Notes: generated by a model not told the origin, from the sequence alone. DNA of 64,000 bases from Cavia porcellus (GCF_034190915.1 NW_026947499.1:1921950-1985949), one strand, 5' to 3'; positions 14,838 through 26,840 are shown, counted from the stretch's first letter. Made by a program: numbers and translations.

Positions 14838-15085
14838 ATACCTATATCACATCTGCTGTGTTTTATTCACCTCGAACAGCAATTATTACCACAGCCCTTA
14901 GCCACCGCCTCCCGTCCTCCACGCCCCGCCTTGGGGAGCCACTGCTCTGCGGTCTCCGTGGGTCCCTCGTTCCCAGTTCCCACGTGTAAGTGAGAACACG
15001 CGGTATTTGCCGCTCTGTGCCTGGCTCACATGTCCCTTGGCACCGTGTCCTCCTCGTGTGGCAGGTGACGTCATTTCTAGTTGGA
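14838..15085 (-). repeat. L1 3'-region fragment, antisense
   Basis: CGTGTAAGTGAGAACACGCGGTATTTG followed by a CCTCCTCGTG...GACGTCATTTCT stretch corresponds to the well-known antisense L1 3' segment (GTGAGAACATGCGGTATTTGG...). It is truncated and diverged. Confidence 0.55.
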
Positions 15086-16331
15086 ACTTCACTTAAATCA
15101 CTCGGGCCCCCAGTCTCTAGCTTGGAAACAGCACCCTGCTCCGGGGCTGTGGTCTCCCAGGGTGCTATAAAACACCGCAGGCCTGCAGGCAGCAGCTGGG
15201 GGCGGCCACAGAGCGCCCGCAGCCCGCTGGGCGTCAGGGCCCACAGGATGTCCGCGGGTCACCTGCAGTCCCTACATGCCCCGGAGTGTTCTCGTTTCCA
15301 GTTCTCCAAGAAGCCTCTCCCAACCCTCGGCACGAACACACACGACTTCCGAAAACGCTGGCACTAACTTTAAAGCAAATTTGCACAGTACCACTAAGCG
15401 TGTCATGAGTTATGTTTGGCGTTGCTAAATTTACTGAAGCCAAAGAAAACAAATAAGTAAATAAAATTAAAAAGTCAGTCCTGTGGTCATTGTCCTGTAT
15501 TGCTGCTTTATGTCAGATTTTAAACTATGTCAGTGAAACTAGGTTGTAGTTCTTCAAGTACCTGAAAACTTTGTTTTCTGACTTGTGCGGTCCTGGATAA
15601 GGCCCAGAGGACGCCTGCCTCGCCCGGTTCCTGGACCTGCTAGCTGGCACCTGGGGATGGTAGGCTCAGGGTGGCCACCCGCCCTCCAAAAGTGAACGCA
15701 GGGATGTCTGTGTCCCGCAGCCAGGGCGTTTTGTTTTTGAAGGTGAATCCAGGGGCCACACAGTTGCGCCGTGGCAGGGGGCTCTTCCATCAGGCGCTGC
15801 CTGCCTGCTGGCCACCTGTGGCCCCGTGCTGACATCAGCAGTGGCTGCTAAGCTGCCCTCAAATGTCTTCTCACCCTAACGGGCCAGCACCAGACCCCGT
15901 CGATGGCTCTCGGGGCTCTGCCCTGACGGGGGGCTCTCTGCAGGCTGACAGCGGCCCTGCACATGTGTGGCCTGGGGAGCCGTGGACCCGGGCCGCGTGC
16001 TCCTCATCCCTATTAGGCAGCTGCTTCAGCCCCGCTGCTGCCTCCCCGGGAAGACTCCTGGAGTGCTGTGAAAGGCCCAGGAACGGCCGCGCTCCATGCA
16101 TCTGCTTTGTGCCCAAACTCCTCCAAGTGTGAAGATGCTCACGAAAGAGAAGGTGTGAGGTTTTATTCCTCCTGCCGTTTTGCACCTTTTCTGTCAGGCT
16201 TTTAAGTACTAAAGATATCTTCGTGTGTTTGACTAATCTCACATTTTGAAAGCAGAAAGAAAGCACTTGAGACCTGAAGTTTGCATGCGGGAATGATTAG
16301 GTGCCACAGGAAGGTGGCCAAGGCAGGAGGG

Positions 16332-16430
16332 TCCACTGAGGAACTGTAGCTCAAAGGCTCATGGGAGTATCAGCGTGGTCCAATGAGGAACTGCATCTCA
16401 AAGGCTCATGGGAATATCAGTGTGGTCTTC
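16332..16430 (+). repeat. Tandem duplication, 47-bp unit, two copies
   Basis: Unit 1 is 16337-16383 and unit 2 is 16384-16430. Both begin TGAGGAACTG, share CTCAAAGGCTCATGGGA and end TATCAG(C/T)GTGGTC, with about six differences. The preceding GTCCA is also repeated. Confidence 0.9.
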
Positions 16431-17315
16431 CTCTGTGCCTGATGGGACAGCGTCAAATCCTCTTTCTTTCCTGGGCAGTGTGAAGAAATGTATGGGAGGG
16501 GATCATACGGGGCACACAAGAAATGGGAGGAAGAACTGTGAAAAAAGTCTGCTTGTAGACTTCAGGTATGTCTTGATCCAGGAACTGCAGCTGTATCATG
16601 CGGCCAGTTTTGTTCTCTTTTTGTTTTAGCCCTGGCTTCCCCTGGGTGTTGTGTTGCAAACCTCCACAGGCTGAGCCCTGCTGCCCGGGCTCCCCTACTG
16701 CCCTGCAGAGGGAAGAGTGCTCCATCTCCCCAGAGCTCCACCAACACCCTGTGGGCTCCGACATCATTTCTGGACCCCACTGGCTCTGAAAGACAAACCT
16801 GAGTCACACATCCCTGTCTGGATCTTCTTTGGAGCACTTGGCCATCAAGTTCAGTGTCTCCCATTCTGTAAAGGAAAGTGGCGATTCTGCTGTGCCCAGT
16901 CGAAAGGAAGGATTTGAGTGGCACAGTGTGTCAGCCGCACGTCCTTGACACTGACCATGGCCTTCAGGCCCCATGCCATCCCTGAGCTCTGGAGCACTTG
17001 ATTATGAATCCGTCCTGAGCAAAGGGGTTCACCAGGAGCCTCACCCTGGCTCTGCTGCTGACCCTGCAAGGGACAATGTTTCTGTGGCCTTTTAAAAAAT
17101 TAGGATTGTAACCTGACGGACTACTGTTTCTGTGGAGCTCTAAAATCCCAGGTCACTTTGATCTGCCAACTCCTTTCTGCTTGTCCTGGGTGTTGGCCTC
17201 TGATGCCTTGAGCCGCCCTTCTCTGCCCCAGAATCCACCCACGCTGATTAATGTTGTGTGCAGCCCTCCCACTGGGGAGAAGATGCAGCCTTTCCCCCTG
17301 TGCTTATGTGGATCT

Positions 17316-17645
17316 CTGCTCTTTGCAACAAAATACCCCACACTGCAGCTCTAAGGGTGAGAGGTATATTTGGCTCACGGTTTCCAGGGGTTCAGTCCAT
17401 GGCTGGCTCCAGGCAAGAACAGTATGGTAAAGGGTGCAGTGGAGGAGCCTGCTTACAGCATGGTAGCCGGGAAGCAGAGGGAGAGTCCCTCCAGCCAGCC
17501 CAGGCTCCTCACAGCACATCAGCATGAACTCAGCAGAGCATGAACCCAGTGATGAGTGCAGCACCCCATGACCCAGTCACCTTCCTGCTGTCCCACCTCA
17601 GACTGCATCAGCCTTTTGGGGAACCTTCTAGATCCAAACCATAAG
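17316..17645 (-). mobile_element. MaLR-type LTR, antisense
   Basis: The order is typical of antisense MaLR LTRs: ATATTTGGCTCACGGTTTCC, GGTTCAGTCCATGGCTGGCT, GGTGCAGTGGAGGAGCCTG, AGCCGGGAAGCAGAGGGAGA, and the end CTAGATCCAAACCATAA. Confidence 0.65.
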
Positions 17646-20569
17646 AACAGCAAGTGATGGTTCACACTCAGCAATTCGATCACTGACTTAAAAATCCTCA
17701 GGAGCAATCTACAGCCCAGTGTCTCATGACATTTGAGAGAAGGCAGCATTGCCAACCTGGGTCCCAGAAGGTGGGGGGCAGGGGAGGCCGGGTGCAGTCA
17801 AGAGCTCTGCATGACCTGGTTCCACACCATACCCTCACCTCTCCTTGGAACTCGCGGTTCAGATGGAATCATCTCTGTTCACAGCAATCTGCTCCAGGCT
17901 GAGCTGTGAGATGCAGCCTGGAAACACCCTGGAGAGCAGAGCTGTTTGAGTTTCTCCCAGGGCTTTAAATTGGCCTCAGAGCCCTGGAACCAGGCCTTGG
18001 AAGCTGATTCCTCCTGCCATGTGCGCCCCGTCTATGCTCTTTGGAGACCGGCTGCCCCGTTCCTCTTTTGATTCTGGGGTCTATCTGATGCATTTCCTAC
18101 AAATCTCTGCATTGGGTACCCAAAGTCCCTCTCTATTGCTTCTGGTGACGGCCTCCTGCAGAGCCTGCAATGTGACTTGGCCAGGCTACAAGCGCCCAAG
18201 GACTCTGGAAAGTGTCTGGACTGTGTGTCAGCTCTGTTCCATTTCCGGTGCTCTTGGCCCACCTGGGACTGGGGTCTGCCACAGCTTCTGTCTCACTGTC
18301 CCTGGATTTGCCCGACCTAAAGCAGGTGTCCTCTCCCCACCTCCCTGAAGCTATCTTGTTGGTTCTAAACACAGTGCAATTTCTGGGCTGACACGTGCTG
18401 CTCAGAAGCCAGGGCATCAGCACCCCACAGGCCCCCAGAGGGGAGCACAGAGGCCGTAGCTCCCCAAAAGGCCTATGTATGTGGGCTTCGGGACAGCCTG
18501 GACACCTGGGCAACCTGGCTTTCACACTCGATGCCAGGCACCAGTGAGTAACCGTGAGCCCTTTTCTTCCCGTCCAGGCTCATCTCCACTGCTCCTGCCC
18601 GCACTGACCAGGTCCTCTGCAGTGGACCCTGCTTTTCAGACAGCGTAGGTCGAGCTCTGTTCATGATGCATTCAGGAGGAAGCAGCTCGTGAAACTGCCT
18701 GGTGCTCCCGGGGTGCTCTGAACCTCAAGAGAAGGTCAGGGGCAAGCAGGGTAAGAGAGGGTGTAGGATGCAGGCAGACCTGCCCATCGATTGAGGAGCA
18801 GAAGCACAAAGCCTAGATCAGGGTTGGGGGACAGAATGCACAGGTGACGAGGGTGCTGTCAGGAGCCAGCCTTCGTAGGGACGGACACTGTCCTGAGATT
18901 AAGATGCTTGCTCTCCTTTTTCCCACCACAGACCACCCACCTGGTGAGCAGCTCTCGGCAGTGCCATGGGGAGGGTCAGGGGAAATAATCCATCTGCCAC
19001 CCCCTGGCCTGTGAGCAGCTGCAGGAAAGCCCACAGCTGCAGCTATTAGTGAATCTAGACTTGTGGGTGCGCAGGGTGCACTGTTAACCTCTGTGCATGG
19101 TGGGGTTGGTTAGGGCTCCGAGGCACAGAACAAGAGGGTGTGCACAGGGAAGGAGAGATGGAGAGAAAGAGAGGTTTCTACAAGGAAGTGGGCCGCACCG
19201 TTATGGAAGCAGCCCAGTGTGAGGTGTGTAGCGTGGGTGGCCAGGCTGAGACCAGGACCAGTGGTCCAAGCCCAGGGCCAATGTCTGGGGATGAGAAAGG
19301 GCCGTGGGTACAGGTGAAATCAAGACGGACCGTGGGGAATTCTCTCCTGCTCCTGGACACTGCTGTTTCCCTTCTAATTAGGACTTGGACTGACCCAGAT
19401 AAGGCCTCACGGAAGGAGGACAGGAGCAGCCTCTTTCATTCAGATTCCAATTCAGAGTATTTCCCTGGTCCAGCCCCCTAAGACAGACATCTAGAAAAAT
19501 GTCTACCCACTAACCTGGGTACCTGTTGGCCCTGAAAATTTGACTCAGATCAAATGAACTATCCACTTGGTAAGGGTTTTTTTCAAAAATTCCACTAAAC
19601 TGAAGAAAAATAAATAAACATAGAAGAGATCACCCCAAACCATCGTAAGATGAGCAGTAGAGAGTCCCGGGGTGGCCACACAGAACAGACAGGGCCGACT
19701 TCCGGGGGAGGACTGGGTAATATATTGACTAAAAAATAGAGAAAACTGCTTGGTGCTGGGAGGACCAGAACCCAGGTGTGTCAGACGTCTGCAGCAGGAA
19801 CAGGAAACACGAACACTTGGACTCCACCAGTGCATCCCCTCCCTTGACCTGTGCCACCTGTCCTGAGGCCCCACTGCAAGGTGCGTGGCCTGCTGTCCAG
19901 AATATGGACACAGACACAGGCTCTGGCATCAGGTGCCTGACCCCAGACAGGGAGCAGAGGCCTGGACTGGGCTTCCAAAGACTCCTCCTGTCCCACAGCC
20001 ACACCTTGCCCACCGCCTTCCTGATTTAAGCCCCAAATCACAAAGACAGGTGGGACCAGAAAGCCCCAGCTTCACGGCAGGTTCCACGGCACGCCTCGTG
20101 TCAGAAGCTGGTTCATTGAGTGACCTCACATAACAGATTAGGCAGGAAAGCTGACAGCCATTGATCACCGATACTCAGAACTTACATCCACGGCTTTGGA
20201 AATCCCGCAGGGAGCTCTGAATCCCAGCCATGGGGCTTCACTTTGCTCTGATCACATAAATGTTAAGATCCATACACAGAAACCGTGGCCTGAGCCTTAA
20301 ACAGAAAGATGCAAGATAAATCCTTCTATTGCTTTCCAATAACTCAGCTCAGTTTTCCACGTTTCTGAATTCTGCTGATTTTCAGGAACTTCATCTCAGT
20401 GAAGATGAACTTCCCGGGGAGGCCTGCCTGCCCTTGTCCCTCAGAGCTGTGTTTGTGTCCTGGGAAGCCCCAGGCATCCTTCCCCAGCGTCTGGGCGTGG
20501 GGACATCTGTCTGTGTTTAGCTTGTTCACACAGGCACCTTCTGGGACTCCAGCTGTCCCTCTACCTGTG

Positions 20570-20880
20570 GCTTCGTCAGCCTTTCATCACTGGGACCAAG
20601 TACTTGTTGTACGTAGCTTAAGGAAGAAAAGATGTGTTTTGATTCCTGGTTTCAGAGGGTTCGGTCCCTGGTCACCTCCACGGCTGAAACATCGTAGTGG
20701 CCAGGCCTGGAGAGGAAGCTGCCCGCCTCACAGCAGCCGGGAAGCAGAAAGCAGAGGGAAATTCCCCGAGGAGGGGGCTGGAGACCAGATAGAACGCCCT
20801 GATCTCCGCTCAGCCTCTGCATTTCCTGTTTCTTTTCTGTAGGCCTTTGGGAACCGGAAGCCAGACAAAGGGTTCCTCTC
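20570..20880 (-). mobile_element. MaLR-type LTR, antisense
   Basis: It shows GGAAGAAAAGATGTG...GGTTTCAGAGGGTTCGGTCC, CGTAGTGGCCAGGCC, CAGCAGCCGGGAAGCAGAAAG and a terminal GGGAACC stretch in the same order as the other antisense MaLR copies in the window. Confidence 0.55.
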
Positions 20881-22529
20881 CTGTCAGCCTTTTTGTTACT
20901 TGTCCCTGTCACATCTCAGCCCGTGCACGCGGCATGCTCAACTGCGTTCATATCTGCGCGATGGCTAATCAAACTCGACATTGTTCGAATCTATTTCTTC
21001 ATCATCAGCAGCGACAACGGGACTTCCCGGGGCCCTGCTGCCCCTCACCCCTACACGGCTGCGGGGACCCAGAGCTGGGCTTGGACGCTGCCCCGGAGCG
21101 AGGTGAAGGGGGCGGGCCGCCGGGTGCCGGGCCGTTTGCTCTCATAACTGCCCTTAACCCTCCAGCTAAGGTCTCTCCGTAAAGTGTGGCCCGCTCTGCC
21201 TGCCTCGTGGGAGTGGCTGGGCCAGCAGGGCCGTGTGTCCATGGCTGTTTCTCCTGTAGGGTCTCTGGTTCCCCAGGGTCAGCGCTGGCCGGACTCAGGG
21301 TCCAGGCTGGTGGGAGTGTGTGACGAGTGACTTCTTAGCACTGTGTTTTGGAAGCAGAAGAGGCATCACCATGAAGCCCAAGCTTGCGCTCCATCAACTC
21401 CAGAGAGGAGGATTTAGGCCTCTTCCCACCGGTGTGAATGAATTTATGTGCTGAATCGGAGGAGGAGGGTGACACGTGCCAACAGATAAGAATGCTGTGC
21501 CCGAGCGGTGTTCGTATGCCCGCTGCTTCTGGTGGCCAGGCGTGTCTGGCTCCCGTAGCTTAAAATGCATCTCCACGGCTGGGCCGTGCTGGGGCCTCCT
21601 GGTAAAAGCCTCCTTTCTTGTCCCAGGGGTCCTGGCTTCTGTCCTCCCCCTCTGCAAACCCGCTCTGCCCTGTGGTTCCCTGTGACAGGCCCTGTTCCTT
21701 CCCATCAAAGTGCCCTTGGCTGTGACCCTCGCCATCCTCCCAGTCTGGGCTCAGAGCAGGAATTGAGCTGTGTGCCCCGACCCACTGTGTCCCAGGGTCA
21801 TTCAAGCCCATGTCCATTAAGTTTCTCCCCCAAAGCCAACCCTGTGGCTTCTGACGCCCAGCTCTCAGGGAGCCAAGGAGACAGAGGGAGCCTTGGACAC
21901 CTCTGTCCTGAGACTGACCCCATCTCCCACACAGCCTGAGGCCAGGAGCGAGGTCCCTGAAGATTGGAGGTGGGGAGATGTGGCGGGGTCAGCCTCTGGC
22001 CAGCCTAGGAAAAGTGTCCTGTCCATGCGCCAGCCCCCGCCGCGAAAGTGTCTCCTAACCTGCACCGACACAGGTAAAGACGTTTAAAACACGGCAGAGA
22101 CAGGAAACATGCCAGAGCGTTACAGTTATTTGAGATCACGACAAGGAAAGGGTACAGCAGGGCAGGCCCCACTGTAAGGAAACCTCACGAAGTGAGTGGC
22201 CTTGAGCCCCCGGGAAGATGAAGCTTCGTTCGGACCTAATCCTCTGTGGTCAACACGTCTGTTGGCATGTCCTCAAAGCAGACGTGCATGGCACCAGAGC
22301 AGAGCAGAGCAGATTCTCAGAGGGGTTTTACCAGCCAAACGCCTCAGCAGGCGGGGATTTTACCTCTGAGGATTGGAAGGGTCGGCCGGGAATCAGCCAC
22401 TTGCTTTCTGTCCAGTGTCCAGCACTAGCTCTGACTCCAGGGCTGAAGGTCCCGGGGAAGTCTAGCTTCACTCTACAGTAAAGAGTCCGGACCTACAAAG
22501 CTGATGGGGTCCAGAAGCAAAATGCGCCC

Positions 22530-22962
22530 TGTCGGTGTCGCTCCCGGCCGGCAGGAAGAACACACGACAAATTCTGACGGTGTGCAACCTTGTCTTTATT
22601 TGTCTCCGCGTGGGCCGCGCGAGGCCTCTGCTCTGCCACCAGTCCTTTCTCACCGGTGGACTTCCTCTATCTACCTTTTCCGTGCTTCTCTCTCGTGGCG
22701 GGAGAGGCACTCACTTTTATAGGGTAACAGTGGCCAATCAGTTCAAAGCGCGCGATGCGGGCTGATTGGCTAACATCAGTTGTTGCTAGGCAGACTATCT
22801 TACAGAGCGGGTTGTTTAAGTCGCCAGGGCAATCAGGGGGCAGGAAGCAGGCGCCAACTTGGCTCACTCGATGGGAGGGGTAATTTAGCTCAGGCTTTGC
22901 CTTTTCCTACAGGCCTCACGTCCGCCAAGTAAGGCGACCGGGCTCGGCCGCGGCTCCCAACA
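22530..22962 (-). mobile_element. Solo LTR of a class II (ERVK/IAP-like) endogenous retrovirus
   Basis: On the minus strand it starts TGTTGGGAGCCGCGGCCGAG at 22962, as rodent IAP-type LTRs do, and ends CGACA at 22530, 433 bp in all. Both sides are flanked by the same six bases GCGCCC (22524-22529 and 22963-22968), the duplication size expected for this class. Inside, on the minus strand, are a CCAAT box (22765-22769), a TATA box TATAAAAG (22714-22721) and an AATAAA signal (22595-22600), giving a U3-R-U5 layout. There is no internal gag-pol-env sequence, so it is a solo LTR left by recombination between two LTRs. The undiverged flanks argue that it is relatively young. Confidence 0.92.
22714..22769 (-). 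promoter_or_regulatory. LTR promoter: CCAAT and TATA boxes
   Basis: On the minus strand CCAAT (22765-22769) is followed about 45 bases later by TATAAAAG (22714-22721), and then by an AATAAA about 115 bases further on. It would transcribe antisense to the TMEM132-type gene. Activity is not shown by sequence. Confidence 0.6.
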
Positions 22963-23194
22963 GCGCCCCTGCTCTGGGGCTACAAAGCATTTGGTTGAGG
23001 TCGGCAGTTTAACAGACTGACTGCTGTTGTTGTGGGTTTTAGCTGTATCATCATTCTTGAGTATGTTGCTATGCTTCAAATACTGGAGATCAGGCTTCTC
23101 CCATGTCCACGTGGATTCTGTCCTCCTTGGAAAGCTGGACACCCCTAAACCTTTTCTGGCTTTTCCTCTTTTGTCCCCGCCCCCTTGTATTGTT

Positions 23195-23233
23195 TAAGGA
23201 CTGGTGATTAACTCAGGGCTTTGCACTGAGCTG

Positions 23234-23288
<55 letters not shown>

Positions 23289-23390
23289 GTCAAGTTCTTG
23301 CCCCACTCACTACGTTGCCCAGGCTGGAAATCTCTGCCTCAGCCTCCAGAACTGCTGGGCTTGGGGGACGGAGCACTGTGCCTAGATCCC
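23195..23390 (-). repeat. B1-ID composite SINE, antisense, split by a (TC)n run
   Basis: Read on the minus strand, a B1-type right part (reverse of GTTGCCCAGGCTGGAAATCT and GCCTCAGCCTCCAGAACTGC) is followed by a (GA)n run and then an ID-type segment (reverse of GATTAACTCAGGGCTTTGCA, CTGAGCTGCATCC). The same B1-then-ID order occurs at 43.5 kb and 63.8 kb. Confidence 0.7.
23238..23285 (+). repeat. (TC)24 microsatellite
   Basis: This is a perfect CT dinucleotide run of 48 bases between the two halves of an antisense composite SINE. Confidence 0.98.
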
Positions 23391-23690
23391 CTGTACTTTT
23401 CTATGCACACCCATGGACATGTCAAACGTGCATGGAATTTTTGTCATTGTGTTTCAACCTGAATGGTTTCCTTCGGTGGTCACGTTTTGTAAGTGGCACA
23501 GGAGGATTCCCTGAGGTGCTCTCTTGTCCCCACTCGCCGTCCAGCCTTTCCCTCATGCATCGACTCCTCCCTGTGGCTGGCAGGGACGCTGGTCCACGCA
23601 GGGATGCACGATCCAGCTTTTCACACTCCACGGTGCCCCCCTTGGTAGTGGCAGGCAGACAGCGGTGAGAAAATAAAACTTGTTAGCTTT

Positions 23691-23785
23691 TGGGGCTGGA
23701 GATTTAGCTCAGCGGCATAAGCGCCTGCCTTGAAAGCACACATTCGTGAGTTTGATCCTGGTACCGATTAAAACAACAACAACAA
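23691..23785 (+). repeat. ID-type SINE (tRNA-derived) with perfect target duplication
   Basis: The body is GGGGCTGGAGATTTAGCTCA, GCGGCATAAGCGCCTGCCTT, with a B-box-like GAGTTTGATCC, and an A-rich tail of AAC repeats. The flanks AAAACTTGTTAGCTTT at 23675-23690 and 23786-23801 are identical over 16 bases, a clean target-site duplication from L1-mediated insertion. Confidence 0.95.
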
Positions 23786-24184
23786 AAAACTTGTTAGCTT
23801 TCATTTCAAGGTAGCTTACGGCTTTTAAATATCTGCTACAAAACAACAGGAAATTTCCAGGGTCCCTGTGCTGAGCATGGCTAAATGTTACCATCACAGA
23901 ACCACAGCGCAGTGATCGAAACCAGGAAACGCACAGTGATGAGACGCGGTCCTGTCCGACTGGCCCCGTCCCTCTGCTGTCCTCTTCCGGTCCAAGGGAT
24001 GCAGGCTGGCGTCACATGGTGCTCCTGGCGGCCACAGTCTTCGGCACCTTGCAGGGTTTCATGGCCTTGTTTTATTTATCAGTTTTAAATCGTGCTGGCT
24101 GGTCTTGTTAGCTGGCTCAACAGTTTGGGTGTGGCAGATGCCGTGTCCTGATTGACGTCATCCTGTTCTTCTGTCTCTGTTTTT

Positions 24185-25262
24185 GAACTGAGGTGAGGAC
24201 AGGTAACTTGAGAGCTCCTAAAATTTCCAATGCCGAGGCATTATTGTTAACTGTGTCCTGGGCACGGGGGTGGGCAGCAGAGCGCTGGAACTCATGCGCC
24301 CTGCATAAGGGAGACCCTGTACCCCTAGAGGGAGGAGCCCCCGCCTCCGTCTCCCCAGCACACCCCAATCTCCTCTCTCTCTTTGTTGAGGAGACCTGAC
24401 ACAGAGGGGAGGGGTGTCCCAGGACAAGTGTCCTCTGTGCCTCCTCTCACATGGAGCTGGACGTCCATGGATTCCATCCCTTCCCATGCCATGTTTCCTT
24501 ATCCATGGCCACCCGTGGGCATGCAGCCCCACCTTGGCTGCCACAAACATTCCGAGTCAGAAGTGAGTCTGGCTCCCTGCCGCTGATTCCGTGTGTTTTG
24601 GATAAACACGCGGTAACTCTGTCTTTAATTTTTTGAGGATCCACCGTTCCGTTTCCTACCATGACCAGGCAGCTTTGCATTTCCTGTCCGGACTGTTCGA
24701 AGGTTCTGGGTTCTCTGCGTCCTCGCCAGCACTGGCCATCTCTTGTGGGCTGGCTTTTGGTTTTGTTTGCTTTTGGATAATGTCGCCACACTAACAGGTG
24801 ACGGGATGGTTCCCTGTGATTTTCACTTAATTTCTCTGATGCTCAGAAACCGCCATCTTTTCCTGTACCTACAGCCGTGTGCCGGGTTAGTGGTAAGGAA
24901 TTCTGTTTGCTCGTAGTACTATTCTTTTGCTGCTGAACTTCAGAACTTCCTTGTAGGTTTTGTTAATGAACCACTTATCAGATCGATGGATCGCAAACAC
25001 GTCCCCATTTTACAGGCTGCCCTTCAGCTCTGTGGGCTTTTCTGGCACTGTTGAGGGCGCGCAGCTTGCTGTCATGTTCTGTGTCCATTTTTGCTGCTGT
25101 TGCTGCAATTTTGGGATCTTAGCCATGAAACCATCGTCTGGACCAATGTCGTGCAGCTCTTCCCTGTGTTCTAGGACTGTAACAGTTTCTGGTATCATAT
25201 TAAGCCTTTAACCCATTTTGACTTGATTTCATGTATGGTGTAAGAGAATAATCTCTATGTGT
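24185..25262 (-). mobile_element. L1 (old L1M-type) 3' half, antisense
   Basis: The plus strand reads antisense L1 from the 3' UTR (CCCTGTACCCC...CTCCCCAGCACACCCC) through the familiar run CTTATCCATGGCCACC, TTTTTTGAGGATCCACC, GGGTTCTCTGCGTCCTCGCC, TTAATTTCTCTGATG, CTTATCAGATCGATGGATCG, to AACCCATTTTGACTTGATTT and ATGGTGTAAGAGAA. Open frames are broken. The adjoining segment to the right is the same element inverted. Confidence 0.8.
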
Positions 25263-25560
25263 GTCTTGATTTTTTAAAAATAATTCACACGGAGCCACCA
25301 AGGACGATGAGTCTTCAGAACAGCCTTGAAACAGGATAAAGCTGAAGGAAGCGTGCTTCCTTCATAACGTATTTCAGAGCCACCGTAATTAAAACAGTAT
25401 GTCCTCGCATAAAGCCGGACACCCTGATCAACAGAACATGGTAAAGAACTTGGAAAGAAAACCATACATGTCCAATCAACTGACCCTTAACAAGAGTACC
25501 CAAAATACAAAGTGGGGGAAGAGTAGCCTTCTCAACAAAGGGTCCTGGGTTTAGAAGCGT
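25263..25560 (+). mobile_element. L1 ORF2 segment in opposite orientation (5' inversion)
   Basis: AATTCACACGGAGCCACCAAGG, TAATTAAAACAGTATG, CATAAAGCCGGACAC, ATCAACAGAACATGG and AAGTGGGGGAAGAGTAGCCTTC follow sense L1 ORF2. This stretch lies just 5', in L1 order, of the point where the antisense segment 24185-25262 begins. Together they form an L1 on the minus strand whose 5' portion is inverted, the usual outcome of twin priming. Confidence 0.75.
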
Positions 25561-26496
25561 ATGCTTTTATGCTGTGAATCCATCCAAATTACCCTGGGCG
25601 TTTCTCAGTCTCTCCTGTCAGAAGGTGTCCAGTGTCCTGCCCTGGACAAGACTACTCTCAGCCTTTGGTTAGCTTAATGTCTGCGGGTCCCTCCAAGTGG
25701 AGGTTTCTGTGTTCCCTGTGTGTTGCACAGACGTGGAGATTCTTTGAGACTATCCCAGTATCATCTTCCTGATTTTATTTTTCCTACAAATTTTAGCATT
25801 TATTGATGGTTCTTTTTTGAAATAGTTACCACCATGAGATTTGCCGATGGTAACTTTCTGGTTGTGTCAGTCTTCTGTGCCTATTAAGTGCAATTAATTT
25901 GCATTCACTTGGGACTGTATATGAGGGATGCGTCTATGGCTGCCAGATTTTAAACCTTGCTGTCTAATACTCGCACTGTTTACTTTCTTGCTCAAAGTAT
26001 TCCAGGTCCATCCATTGCTAACCCTTTGAGTTGTCTGGTGCACCCTTTTGATATGGCCCTCCACTCCTACCTGCTGTCACCTGAGATCTCTGACCACGGC
26101 TCAGGTGCACCACTGCAGCCCGCCATGTCTTCAGGAAGCTGTGTCTCCTCTTACTGCAGAACATGTAGACCCCACGTTCTAAGTGCTAAGGGTTCACACT
26201 TGCTCTTAGATGCTTTAGGATAGAAATGATGAATACACCTGCTCAAGTTCCCAACTGCCACCCTCCCAGGGCTACCCCCCACCTAAGAATGGGGAGCAGG
26301 AGCAGGAGCAGAATCATCTCCCCAGGGGCCCGGGACAAGGCAGCCCAGGTGGTGGACGCACAGCTGTCATGATGCTGGAGTGCAGCTGTGTCCTCCATCT
26401 GTACAGTCGCCAAACACACCTGGCATTTTCTAGGGTTCAGGGACTCCTGGAGCTTCTCTGTTTTGTCACAGCCCAGTAAACTGCTGTTACCCTGGA

Positions 26497-26840
26497 CACA
26501 CTGTGTCAACTTGAGAAGTTTATGTAACTCAGCCACTCAGGGGAGCCCAGGGTCCTAACTTTGTAAGCATCCTCCTCCTGTGGGGGACGAGGGCGGGGAG
26601 ATTTTGTGAGGGCTGCATCTCCCCTGGGGGCGCAGAGCGTGGTCTGCATACAGCATAAGAAAGCAACAGAGCTGGCTGCTGCCTTGAAGTGTGTCCCCTC
26701 GAGCCACACTCCCTGCCTTGGGGCCAGCTGATTATGGATGGAAACCTCCACAAACTGTGAGCTAAATAAACCTTTCCTTCTTCATTTTGGGTGCTGGGTG
26801 TTTTGTCCCAGCAACAAGAGAAAAGTAACCAAGACAACCA
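26497..26840 (+). mobile_element. MaLR-like solo LTR, sense (same family as the 54.5 kb copy)
   Basis: It starts at GTGTCAACTTGAGAAG and ends AACAAGAGAAAAGTAACCAAGAC, with CAGCTGATTATGGATGGAAA, CCTCCACAAACTGTGAGC and AATAAA at 26765-26770. The copy at 54514-54865 aligns along its length (GTCAACTTGAGAGG; CAGCTGATTACGGGCTGAAA; CCTCCACAAACTGTGAGC). The minus-strand frames beginning Met-Glu-Val-Ser in both copies come from this shared repeat, not from a gene. Confidence 0.7.

Noticed and set aside
26506..26751. Small minus-strand frames starting Met-Glu-Val-Ser here and at 54498-54773, looking like a two-member gene family
   Set aside because: The similarity is nucleotide-level homology of two LTR copies on the opposite strand, not a protein family.
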